Source: JAQVQN01 sp964557205
GTDB taxonomy: Bacteria; Verrucomicrobiota; Kiritimatiellia; RFP12; UBA1067
NCBI GenBank assembly: GCA_964557205.1
Contig: CAZKZI010000010.1
Location: 1-40,753 of the forward strand
DNA length: 40,753 nucleotides
Reading direction: 5' to 3'
This document shows positions 8,130 through 14,895 of this stretch, piece by piece (positions within the stretch are counted from its first letter, which is position 1; each line of letters starts with the position of its first letter). Below the pieces are notes generated by a model that saw nothing but the letters and a program-made list of their open reading frames with translations, searched no databases and was not told the DNA's origin. Position numbers and translations under genes: made by a program.

Positions 8130-9053
8130 ATGAGCGCTAAAAAAATGGCGGATGTGAAAGTGTGGGTGGTGGGGTCAATCGGTATTGACGACATCAAGAC
8201 CAGGACCGCCAACCGGAAAAACTTGATGGGGGGCTCACTGCCATTCAGCACCGCAGCAGCCTCCTTTTTCACTAAAACCGGAGCGGTGGGGGTGGTGGGG
8301 GATGATTTTTCTGCTACATTTGAACGGCGCTGGAAATCGTTCGGAGTTGATCTGCAAGGAGTTCAAAAAGTTAAGGGGGCCACTTTCAGATGGGCTTGCG
8401 AATATGATCGAAACATGGTGGAACGCGCCACTTTAAAGACCGAACTGGGAGTATTCGAGCGTTTTTCGCCAGAATTGCCGGAAGGATATCGAGGCGCGCC
8501 GTTTGTCTTGCTGGGCAATATTCAGCCCGAGCTTCAGATGCATGTTTTGAAACAGGCCTGCGGCGCCCGATTTGTGGCGCTTGACACCATGAACCTATGG
8601 ATTGAGACAGCACGTAAATCCTTGTTGAAAGTTATACGTTGTGTGAATCTTTTGATGTTAAACGATAGTGAGGCGCGGCTTTTGACCGGCAAGTGGAACC
8701 TGTGCGACTGCGCTGCTAGGATTATGGACATGGGGCCTTCTTATGTGGTCATCAAAAAAGGCGAGCACGGGGCTTTGCTGTTTTCTGGCAACCAGATATT
8801 CATTGTTCCCGCGTATCCCGTCAGACGGCTGGTTGACCCGACCGGTGCCGGCGATTCTTACGCCGGCGCCTTCATGGGATATCTTGCGCGCGCCGGAAAA
8901 ATCAACGACAAGATTATGCGTAAAGCCCTAATATACGCCAGCGCCGTGGCTTCGATCGGTGTCGAAGGCTTCAGTCTTGAGCGTTTTGAGTCAATGACTC
9001 AGGAAGCCATTGAACAACGTGTTGCGGAGCTAACGCGCATGATGCGGCCTTGA
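8130..9053 (+). CDS. PfkB-family carbohydrate/nucleoside kinase
   Basis: A 307-residue ribokinase-fold kinase. The N-terminus reads VWVVGSIGIDDI, followed by a GGS loop near residue 33 and GAVGVVGDDF, all typical of the family. The anion-hole and catalytic-Asp motif DPTGAGDS is at about 236–243. Substrate cannot be read from the sequence; homologues include ribokinase, adenosine kinase and several sugar kinases. It closes the ispF-to-aroQ gene run, and GGGAAGTG precedes the ATG. A possible terminator lies about 120 bases beyond the stop. Confidence 0.9.
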   Translation: MSAKKMADVKVWVVGSIGIDDIKTRTANRKNLMGGSLPFSTAAASFFTKTGAVGVVGDDFSATFERRWKSFGVDLQGVQKVKGATFRWACEYDRNMVERATLKTELGVFERFSPELPEGYRGAPFVLLGNIQPELQMHVLKQACGARFVALDTMNLWIETARKSLLKVIRCVNLLMLNDSEARLLTGKWNLCDCAARIMDMGPSYVVIKKGEHGALLFSGNQIFIVPAYPVRRLVDPTGAGDSYAGAFMGYLARAGKINDKIMRKALIYASAVASIGVEGFSLERFESMTQEAIEQRVAELTRMMRP

Positions 9054-9060
9054 AATTTGA

Positions 9061-9080
9061 GCATGAGGCTGCATGAGGCT
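9061..9080. repeat. Exact 10-base tandem duplication
   Basis: GCATGAGGCT occurs twice in direct tandem (9061–9070 and 9071–9080), just after the kinase stop codon. Nearby, 9141–9154 is a perfect 14-base AT palindrome (ATAATATATATTAT). No gene was found in 9054–9316. Confidence 0.8.
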
Positions 9081-9176
9081 TGTTCACGCGACTAATCAAT
9101 CGTTGTCACGGATAATTTTTTTATACAGGCATTACTTGACATAATATATATTATGCGACGTTGTGGGCGGACGGAA

Positions 9177-9213
9177 GGAACACCTCCCCGAGGAGGCGTC
9201 CCCTGTCTTTTTT
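9177..9213 (+). terminator. Possible rho-independent terminator
   Basis: GGAACACCTCC (9177–9187), a four-base loop, then GGAGGCGTCCC (9192–9202) gives 9 of 11 pairs as plus-strand RNA, with a six-T run at 9208–9213. As minus-strand RNA all 11 positions pair when G:U is allowed, but no U run follows on that side. It could end the ispF operon, or serve the minus-strand oxidoreductase gene. Confidence 0.4.
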
Positions 9214-9250
9214 ACCCTCACCGTTGCGTCCACTTGGTGGTCGCAACAAC
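9208..9250 (+). repeat. Dispersed palindromic repeat, spacer copy
   Basis: A TTTACCCTC flank is followed by a palindrome: GTTGCGTCCACT (9223–9234), one central base, GGTGGTCGCAAC (9236–9247). The same element occurs in four prepilin leaders (32268–32322, 33981–34034, 34766–34819, 35368–35415). Read in the equivalent frame, this copy would encode FLPSPLRPLGGRNN, close to the leader peptides, but no pilin gene follows it. Confidence 0.85.
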
Positions 9251-9316
9251 CTGTTTCCCGCTACCCAACGCCCAAACTCTCGAACTTTAGAACTTCCCCT
9301 AACCTCGTAAAGGCTC

Positions 9317-10372
9317 TTACACTTCACATTTGCGCTCTTCACGCGCTGAGCGGTAAATCGCGTTGATGACTGCCACCGGTTTTCTGGCCGATTGGCCGTT
9401 TATAACGAAAGTCGTATTGTTTTCAACTGCCTTAATGAAGTCCTCGAAACATCGCTGATGCAAAGCGTGGCTCATATCGCCGGGATTACTGACACCCACT
9501 GCGCTAACAGCCTCTTTTTTTTGCCCGAATTCCGCCAGAATGAGTGACTCCAGTTCATTTGGCGCATTCGCAAGTTTCAACGAAGTCAAAACATCGTCTT
9601 CTAAAACCAAGCTGCCTTTTGTGCCGGTTATTTCAAGTCGTTTACTCTGCCCAGGCCAAGCTGAAGTGCTGCCGTATATAACCCCTACTGCGCCGCCTTC
9701 AAACAAAAGCGAAGCTGTTGCAGCGTCTTCAGTTTCGATAAATGGATGCCCTGCATTTGAAACACAGCCGACTATTCGCCGGACTGGCGGCATAAGGTCG
9801 CATAATATGTCAATCATATGTATGGCTTGGTTTATCAGAGCGCCACCGCCGTCAAGCTTAGCGGTGCCATGCCATGAAGAGTCGGCATAATATTCATCAG
9901 ACCTCCACCAGGGCACATAGACCCCGGCATAGGTTAAGGTGCCAAGCATCCCTTCGCTGATTAATTTGCGGATCGGGTTGAGCACCGGCATATACCGCAA
10001 CTGAAATATGCATCCCAAACTTGTTCCGGCCTTGGCGTGCTCAACTATCATTGCGTCAATACGCTCCAAAGATACATCAAGCGGCTTTTCACATAAAACA
10101 TGTTTGCCGGCTCTTGCGGCAGCTATAGCCGCCTCCATGTGCATGCCGGAAGGCGTGGCGATTAAAAGCACATCTATGTCTGGTCTCGCAAGCAAATCGT
10201 CAAGGTTGTCGTAAGGGTCGCAAACATACTTTTTCCCAAAAGCTTTTGCGCGCTGTAAATCTCGACTGCAAACAGCCATCAACCGGGCTCCTCCAACTCC
10301 TTCAACCGCTCGCGCATGGAAGTCAGCGATCAGACCGGTTCCCACAATAGCGAATCCACACGTATGATTCAT
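9317..10372 (-). CDS. Gfo/Idh/MocA-family NAD(P)-dependent oxidoreductase
   Basis: About 351 residues. The N-terminal Rossmann fold reads FAIVGTGLIADFHARAV (G-x-G-x2-A). The family EKPLDVS motif with its catalytic Lys is near residue 90, and a GGGALINQAIHMIDIL segment near residue 180 carries the usual catalytic His region. These enzymes oxidise, reduce or epimerise sugars and cyclitols; the substrate here is unknown. ATG 10372 is preferred to a TTG at 10402, which adds ten non-conserved residues. It is divergent from the DapB-like gene and lies alone on the minus strand. Confidence 0.9.
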   Translation of the reverse strand: MNHTCGFAIVGTGLIADFHARAVEGVGGARLMAVCSRDLQRAKAFGKKYVCDPYDNLDDLLARPDIDVLLIATPSGMHMEAAIAAARAGKHVLCEKPLDVSLERIDAMIVEHAKAGTSLGCIFQLRYMPVLNPIRKLISEGMLGTLTYAGVYVPWWRSDEYYADSSWHGTAKLDGGGALINQAIHMIDILCDLMPPVRRIVGCVSNAGHPFIETEDAATASLLFEGGAVGVIYGSTSAWPGQSKRLEITGTKGSLVLEDDVLTSLKLANAPNELESLILAEFGQKKEAVSAVGVSNPGDMSHALHQRCFEDFIKAVENNTTFVINGQSARKPVAVINAIYRSAREERKCEV

Positions 10373-10433
10373 TTCAGCATACCCCCTACCCTTCTGCTCC
10401 AAGTTGAATAACGAGCAATTTTATACCATTAAA

Positions 10434-10547
10434 ACTCAGGTAGTCAGGAGTCAGAATTCAGGAGTCAGGATGATAGACCCAGCAAGGTCAGTAAGTTGCT
10501 GTAAGCCTATTCGCAGGCCATTCTGAATTCTGACGCCCCACCTGAGT
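10434..10547. repeat. Large imperfect inverted repeat with heptads in a divergent spacer
   Basis: ACTCAGGT (10434–10441) and GTCAGAATTCAG (10450–10461) pair with CTGAATTCTGAC (10523–10534) and ACCTGAGT (10540–10547). The left arm is a heptad array: AGGAGTC (10446), AGAATTC (10453), AGGAGTC (10460), AGGATGA (10467). The whole 10373–10725 spacer contains no credible gene; it holds this element, a second array, a hairpin and a weak promoter. Confidence 0.75.
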
Positions 10548-10619
10548 AACTGTCTTATATCATAATTTATGCAAACATGAAAAGGATGCGCCCTTTCAAG
10601 CGAAAGTTGCATGAAAACA

Positions 10620-10654
10620 TTCTGAATCCTAGATTCTGACTTCTGACTTCTGGG
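10620..10654. repeat. Heptad array
   Basis: Five 7-base units in register: TTCTGAA, TCCTAGA, TTCTGAC, TTCTGAC, TTCTGGG. This is roughly the complement of the array at 10446–10473, so the two face each other across the spacer. It runs into the hairpin at 10652. Confidence 0.8.
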
Positions 10655-10682
10655 TGCGCTTCAACTATTGTGAAGCACACCC
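10652..10682. terminator. Strong hairpin before the DapB-like gene
   Basis: GGGTGCGCTTCA (10652–10663) and TGAAGCACACCC (10671–10682) form a 12-position stem with one mismatch (G:U as minus-strand RNA) and a seven-base loop. A T-rich stretch follows. It could be a terminator for upstream transcription or a protein-binding site. Confidence 0.4.
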
Positions 10683-10696
10683 TTTATATTTGACTA

Positions 10697-10705
10697 TGCT
10701 ATAAA
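10697..10705 (+). promoter_or_regulatory. Possible extended -10 promoter of the DapB-like gene
   Basis: TGCTATAAA has the TG-N-TATAAA form of an extended -10 element and lies 20 bases before the ATG. No good -35 box is seen. The same TGCTATAAA string occurs at 14878–14886 before the C25 peptidase gene. Confidence 0.3.
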
Positions 10706-10725
10706 GAAAGAGTAAATACTAGCAA

Positions 10726-11505
10726 ATGCGAAGGTTGAAAAAATTGAGGGTCGGTTTGTTTGGTTTCGGACGCACAGGTGCCATGGTGGCGCAGGAAATG
10801 ATCAACGCTCCAGATTCAGAGTTGGTCTGGGTTGTGCGCAAAAGCAACCGCCACGCCGGTGAATATGCCAGCCGCCTACAGGGTTACGATTACGATGAAG
10901 GGCTGATCCACTGGGTTGACGACATTGACGACATTTTTTTTCATAGTTATCCTGTTGACGTAATAATCGATTTTTCGGCCTCGGAAACCGTGAGGCTTTA
11001 CAAAAATGCCGCGAATTATGGAATTCGCTTTCTTTCAGCCATCTCAAATTATTCACGTGATGACCTGGCTGAATTAAAAAAAATGGCGCGCAAGACTGCC
11101 GTTCTTTACTCCCCCAACATTTCGATCGGCGTTAATCTCCTGCTTTTGACCAGCATGGTGGTGCGCAGTGTCATACCGCAGGCTGATGTAGCTATTTTAG
11201 AAGAGCATTTTAGTCAGAAAACCGATATCTCGGGCACTGCGTTGCGCATCGCCAAAAAACTTAAAGTGAAATCGGAAGAGAGTGTCAAATCGATTCGTGT
11301 CGGCGGCATTGTCGGCAAGCATGAGGTGCTGTTCGGCTTGCCCAATCAGACACTGCGGCTCACGCACGAGAGCATTAATCGTGGTGCCTTCGGGCGCGGC
11401 GCCCTCGCTGGCGCCACATGGCTGATGGAGTGCGACCGCGGTTTTTACACTATGGAGCAACTGCTGGCTTCACGTTTCCGTTACGCTCTGCGCAATCTAA
11501 AATAG
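10726..11505 (+). CDS. Dihydrodipicolinate reductase-like protein (DapB family)
   Basis: A 259-residue protein resembling DapB, which reduces 4-hydroxy-tetrahydrodipicolinate in lysine/diaminopimelate synthesis. It has a Rossmann start (VGLFGFGRTGAMVA), VIIDFSASETV, SPNISIGVNLLL, and a C-terminal GGIVGKHEVLFGLPNQTLRLTHES. The active-site region reads EEHFSQKTDISGTA: the His and Lys equivalent to E. coli H159 and K163 are kept, but the second His is Phe and the usual Pro before SGTA is absent. It may be a divergent DapB or a related dehydrogenase. No other lysine gene is nearby. It converges on the symporter gene. Confidence 0.75.
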   Translation: MRRLKKLRVGLFGFGRTGAMVAQEMINAPDSELVWVVRKSNRHAGEYASRLQGYDYDEGLIHWVDDIDDIFFHSYPVDVIIDFSASETVRLYKNAANYGIRFLSAISNYSRDDLAELKKMARKTAVLYSPNISIGVNLLLLTSMVVRSVIPQADVAILEEHFSQKTDISGTALRIAKKLKVKSEESVKSIRVGGIVGKHEVLFGLPNQTLRLTHESINRGAFGRGALAGATWLMECDRGFYTMEQLLASRFRYALRNLK

Positions 11506-11520
11506 TTTCCGGCAAAGCCG

Positions 11521-13380
11521 CTACCGGAACAAGACATATAGTAACAGCGTTAATGCCACGACAGCGACACCGACTATCTTAGCCCCTTTTGATGGCGTCA
11601 GGTCCAGATTCGTGTTGGACTTGAACTCTACCGGTTGCGGCAAACGCGCGAACAACCCCACCACGAACATGACTGCCAGCACAATCACCATGCATATGGC
11701 CATGCGGTTAAGAAAATCGATTTGAGGACAGAAGGTTTTCAGCAAGAAATAGAGTAGCGGATTCAAAAGCAATCCTATTACTCCAGTCATCCCGGCTGCC
11801 GTGCGGTTCAGCAAGCCGAAAACGAAGACAGCCAGCACACCGGGCGACACATAGCCCTGAAACTCCTGAATGTAAGTGAAGATACCACCGAACTTGGGGT
11901 CGTCCAGCATGGGAGCCACCACGCACCCCACCACAACGAAAACGCCTACACACAAACGTCCCACGCCGACAAGCTGTTTTTGTGACGCGTTTTGATTTAT
12001 GTATGAATTGTAGATGTCTATCGAGAAGATGGTCGACGCGGCGTTCAGCACTGCCGCAAGCGAGGATACTATCGCTCCCAGCAGGGCAGCGACAATAAAC
12101 CCGAACAGTCCTTTGCGACCCATACACAGTTTGGCGATCAGCAGCCCCAAAGCCGAGTCGGCCTTATATTCGGATTGCACCTTTTCCACGGTCGTCTTAC
12201 CGGCTTTAGCGGCTTTTCCCTTAACCAGTTTGTTGTAAACGTCTATTTCATTCGCCTTTTGCGGGTTTGCCGCTTCCCAGGTTTCCAATGCCGTGAAAGT
12301 CAGATAGTTGCCCGGGGCATCTACCGCAACATTCGCTTTTTCATAGGTGTTCAGAAAATCAGTCTCAGCCTTTTGGACCATTTCAGGCCGATAGAGATTG
12401 AAGGCTATCAGGCCGGGAAAGACAATAATGAACGGGATGATAAGCTTCAGGGCAGCCGCGAATACAATCCCCTTTTGTCCTTCTGCCAACGACGAAGACC
12501 CCAATGTCCGCTGCGTGATGTATTGATTGAGCCCCCAGTAATAGATGTTCGGTATCCAAAGGCCTAGGCAGAGCGCTGTCCAAGGTATTATGGGGTCAGA
12601 CTTTGGCAGGAACATGTGGAGCTTGTCTGCGTTGAGTGTCATGAACCGTTGTACCCCACCCATGCTGTCAGTCAGCATGGCACCCGCACCCCGTGCCGCC
12701 GTAGTGGTGGCTCCGACTCCGTGTGTCAATGAAAGTAGATCCGCCGCACCTAAAGCCTGAAAAGCGAAAATAGTGATCAGCACACCGCCGATGATCAGGG
12801 CCGTGCCCTGAATGAGATCGGCCCAAGCGCAGGCCTTTAGGCCACCGGCCACTACATAACCGGCCGCCAGAATCCCCATGATCCAACAGCACGTGGTGAG
12901 CGATATGTTGATGCCTGCCTCCATCAAAAGATCACGCATAGGCAGGGATCCCGCATATATCACGCCGCAGAGCGAGACACCTACTAAAATGAACATCATG
13001 AAAACAGCCATGATCGAACGTGCCACATGGTTATAACGGTGTTCAAGAAACCCGGGGATAGTGTATATGCCGGTCTTCAGGAAATAGGGCAAAAACGCGA
13101 ACGCAACCAAGACAAGCGTAACTGCGGCCATCCACTCGTAACTGGCTATGGCCAGACCCAAATAAGATGCCGCCTGACCTGACATGCCGACGAACTGTTC
13201 TGCCGAAATGTTGGCCGCAATCAAGGATATCCCGATCAGCCACCATTTCAGGCCTCGTCCCGCCAGGAAGTAGTCGGCTGCTCCCCCCTCCTCACTGTGC
13301 ATGCTACGGCTTTTATAAAGTCCCACCACCATCACCAAAACAACGAAAGCAACAAAAACCACAATATCCAGAAAACCCAT
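11521..13380 (-). CDS. Sodium:solute symporter, SGLT-like (SSS family)
   Basis: A 619-residue inner-membrane transporter of the SSS family. ANISAEQFVGMSGQA near residue 60 and VSSLAAVLNAASTIFSIDIY near residue 440 match vSGLT-type sodium:sugar symporters, including the paired Ser of the sodium site. An unusual insertion of roughly 75 residues, rich in Ala, Lys and Glu, lies at about 330–410 between membrane segments. A GAGGTGA Shine-Dalgarno precedes the ATG. It follows an exported aldose epimerase gene on the same strand, so sugar (perhaps galactose or glucose) uptake is inferred. A conserved hairpin lies 32 bases before the start. Confidence 0.92.
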   Translation of the reverse strand: MGFLDIVVFVAFVVLVMVVGLYKSRSMHSEEGGAADYFLAGRGLKWWLIGISLIAANISAEQFVGMSGQAASYLGLAIASYEWMAAVTLVLVAFAFLPYFLKTGIYTIPGFLEHRYNHVARSIMAVFMMFILVGVSLCGVIYAGSLPMRDLLMEAGINISLTTCCWIMGILAAGYVVAGGLKACAWADLIQGTALIIGGVLITIFAFQALGAADLLSLTHGVGATTTAARGAGAMLTDSMGGVQRFMTLNADKLHMFLPKSDPIIPWTALCLGLWIPNIYYWGLNQYITQRTLGSSSLAEGQKGIVFAAALKLIIPFIIVFPGLIAFNLYRPEMVQKAETDFLNTYEKANVAVDAPGNYLTFTALETWEAANPQKANEIDVYNKLVKGKAAKAGKTTVEKVQSEYKADSALGLLIAKLCMGRKGLFGFIVAALLGAIVSSLAAVLNAASTIFSIDIYNSYINQNASQKQLVGVGRLCVGVFVVVGCVVAPMLDDPKFGGIFTYIQEFQGYVSPGVLAVFVFGLLNRTAAGMTGVIGLLLNPLLYFLLKTFCPQIDFLNRMAICMVIVLAVMFVVGLFARLPQPVEFKSNTNLDLTPSKGAKIVGVAVVALTLLLYVLFR

Positions 13381-13411
13381 AGAATCACCTCACATAGCTT
13401 TTTTTAGCGAA

Positions 13412-13443
13412 GCTGCGCCTCAAACCGACAAGTGGCGTGCAGC
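13412..13443 (-). promoter_or_regulatory. Conserved hairpin element upstream of the SGLT-like symporter
   Basis: This is the second copy of the element at 546–577. On the minus strand GCTGC pairs with GCAGC; after an AC bulge, GCC pairs with GGC; the 14-base loop ACTTGTCGGTTTGA is identical. The covarying pair (T:A at 546–577, C:G here) supports a real stem. The plus-strand heptads AGCATCC, AGTATCC and AGCATCA (13441–13461) adjoin and slightly overlap it. Confidence 0.55.
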
Positions 13444-13461
13444 ATCCAGTATCCAGCATCA
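13441..13461. repeat. Short heptad array
   Basis: AGCATCC, AGTATCC and AGCATCA stand in direct register between the epimerase stop and the symporter hairpin. The family is that of 505–546. Confidence 0.7.
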
Positions 13462-13496
13462 CCATCGCGTCCCAACACAATCTGCCTAAAGGTTAA

Positions 13497-14678
13497 TTAT
13501 CTGACACTGAACCGGTACTCGGTCACTGTCTTGTAAATCGCACCGGGGCGCAATATGGTGGAGGGAAAGTTCGGCTGGTTAGGCGAGTCCGGCGAATGCT
13601 GCGTTTCCAAAGCAAGCCCGCCACGATAACAGAGATTCTGGCCGCGTTTACCTGGAACTTTGTCGGTAAGAAAGTTTCCGCAATAGAACTGCAGGGCCGG
13701 TTCGGTGGTCCAGACCTCCATAAACCTTCCTGTCGTTTTCTCGTATAAAGCCGCCGCAGGCGCCAGTTTTCCGTCTTGGCTGTTCAAGACCCAGTTATGG
13801 TCGTAACCGCCGCCGAAGCGCAGTTGTTCGGCATCAACCGCGATCCGGGCGCCGATCTGCCACGGCGCAGTGAAGTCGAAGGGCGTGCCTTTGACAGGAA
13901 CAATCTTGCCGGTCGGAATCAGACCGGCATTAACAGGGGTCATTGTGTCGGCGAAGATGGTCAGCTCATGATCCAAAATCGTGCCTGCCGCCTCACCCTT
14001 GAAGTTGAAGTAAACGTGCTGAGTGAGGTTCACCGGAGTGGCCTTGTCTGTCACCGCCTCGTATTCTATGCGCCAAACATTATCTGGGGTCAGCCAATAT
14101 CGCACGGTCACATCAAGATTGCCGGGATATCCCTGGTCGCCTTCAAGACTCCGTAACTTAAATTGTACCCCCACGCTCTTGCCTTCGGAAAGGGGCTCGC
14201 TGTTCCAGACGTAAGAGTCAAACCCTTTGTCGCCGCCATGCAGCGAGCAGGGTATGCCGCCGGGGGTGTTGTTCGTCGGCAGGGTGTACATCTTTCCGTC
14301 CAAAACAAATTTGCCGTTTGCGATACGGTTTCCGTACCGACCGATAAGCGAACCGAAATAGCGGTCATAGGTCTCGTATCCGGCCACCTCGTTAAAGCCT
14401 AAAGTTATGTCGGTTTTGGCGCCGTTGCGGTCGGGAGTGAAAAGACGCACCACTTTACCGCCGTAATCAATGACATCCATGACCACGCCGCCGGCCCCGG
14501 TCAACGTGTACTGCTGGACTCTCTGGCCGTCTTCAGTCTTACCGAAAGGTGTAACCACAATTGATGGTTCATAAGCATATCGCATGTCGTCTCCATCTTT
14601 ATTAAACGAGCGGCACCCGCCGCCCGCCAAAATCCCGATTGCCGAAACACCCACAGCCGCATAATAAATGGTTTTCAT
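13497..14678 (-). CDS. galM: Aldose 1-epimerase (mutarotase), exported
   Basis: A 393-residue GalM-type epimerase interconverting alpha and beta anomers of aldoses. The catalytic framework is visible: RYGNRIANGKF, HGGDKGFD, TQHVYFNFKGE, GGGYDHNWVL and LALETQHSPDSPNQPNFP with the catalytic Glu. The N-terminus has a hydrophobic signal segment ending ILAGGGC, so it is probably exported, perhaps as a lipoprotein, although three Gly before the Cys is not an ideal lipobox. A periplasmic mutarotase beside a sodium:sugar symporter suggests conversion of incoming sugar to the transported anomer. It is the first gene of the pair, separated by 116 bases. Confidence 0.93.
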   Translation of the reverse strand: MKTIYYAAVGVSAIGILAGGGCRSFNKDGDDMRYAYEPSIVVTPFGKTEDGQRVQQYTLTGAGGVVMDVIDYGGKVVRLFTPDRNGAKTDITLGFNEVAGYETYDRYFGSLIGRYGNRIANGKFVLDGKMYTLPTNNTPGGIPCSLHGGDKGFDSYVWNSEPLSEGKSVGVQFKLRSLEGDQGYPGNLDVTVRYWLTPDNVWRIEYEAVTDKATPVNLTQHVYFNFKGEAAGTILDHELTIFADTMTPVNAGLIPTGKIVPVKGTPFDFTAPWQIGARIAVDAEQLRFGGGYDHNWVLNSQDGKLAPAAALYEKTTGRFMEVWTTEPALQFYCGNFLTDKVPGKRGQNLCYRGGLALETQHSPDSPNQPNFPSTILRPGAIYKTVTEYRFSVR

Positions 14679-14744
14679 TATACTAACACCTCATTGCATC
14701 TCCGTCACTGCGCACTGATTTTATGCGCTGCAAGACCGGCTGAA

Positions 14745-14772
14745 TTCTGACTCCTGGCGCCTGAATCCTGAG
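14745..14772. repeat. Heptad array
   Basis: TTCTGAC, TCCTGGC, GCCTGAA and TCCTGAG lie in exact 7-base register in the spacer between the divergent epimerase and C25 peptidase genes. The array type is that of 10620–10654. Confidence 0.75.
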
Positions 14773-14858
14773 CAATTGCAAGTTTCCAAACTATTTAAGA
14801 CAATTGATATTCACCATTGTATTAAATCCACATGCCGAGACCAAGGTCAATTTCATGG

Positions 14859-14886
14859 TTGCCGTATAAGCACTGTGTGCTATAAA
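14859..14886 (+). promoter_or_regulatory. Candidate promoter of the C25 peptidase gene
   Basis: TTGCCG (14859–14864), 16 bases, then TATAAA (14881–14886), preceded by TG in extended -10 position. Predicted initiation would fall close to 14893, only a few bases before ATG 14896, so the transcript could be nearly leaderless. This fits the absence of a Shine-Dalgarno sequence. Confidence 0.4.
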
Positions 14887-14895
14887 ATCAGCTTG

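Noticed and set aside
9136..9154. TTGACA followed by an AT-rich palindrome, as a sigma-70 promoter
   Set aside because: No -10 box lies at 16–18 bases from TTGACA, and no plus-strand gene follows. The palindrome is noted only as a feature.
9151..9342. 63-residue open frame on the minus strand
   Set aside because: It spans the dispersed palindrome and the hairpin, has no start signal and no recognisable family.
11507..11529. TTCCGG...CCGGAA as a bidirectional terminator
   Set aside because: The stem is only six pairs, no T run follows on either strand, and it overlaps the end of the symporter gene.
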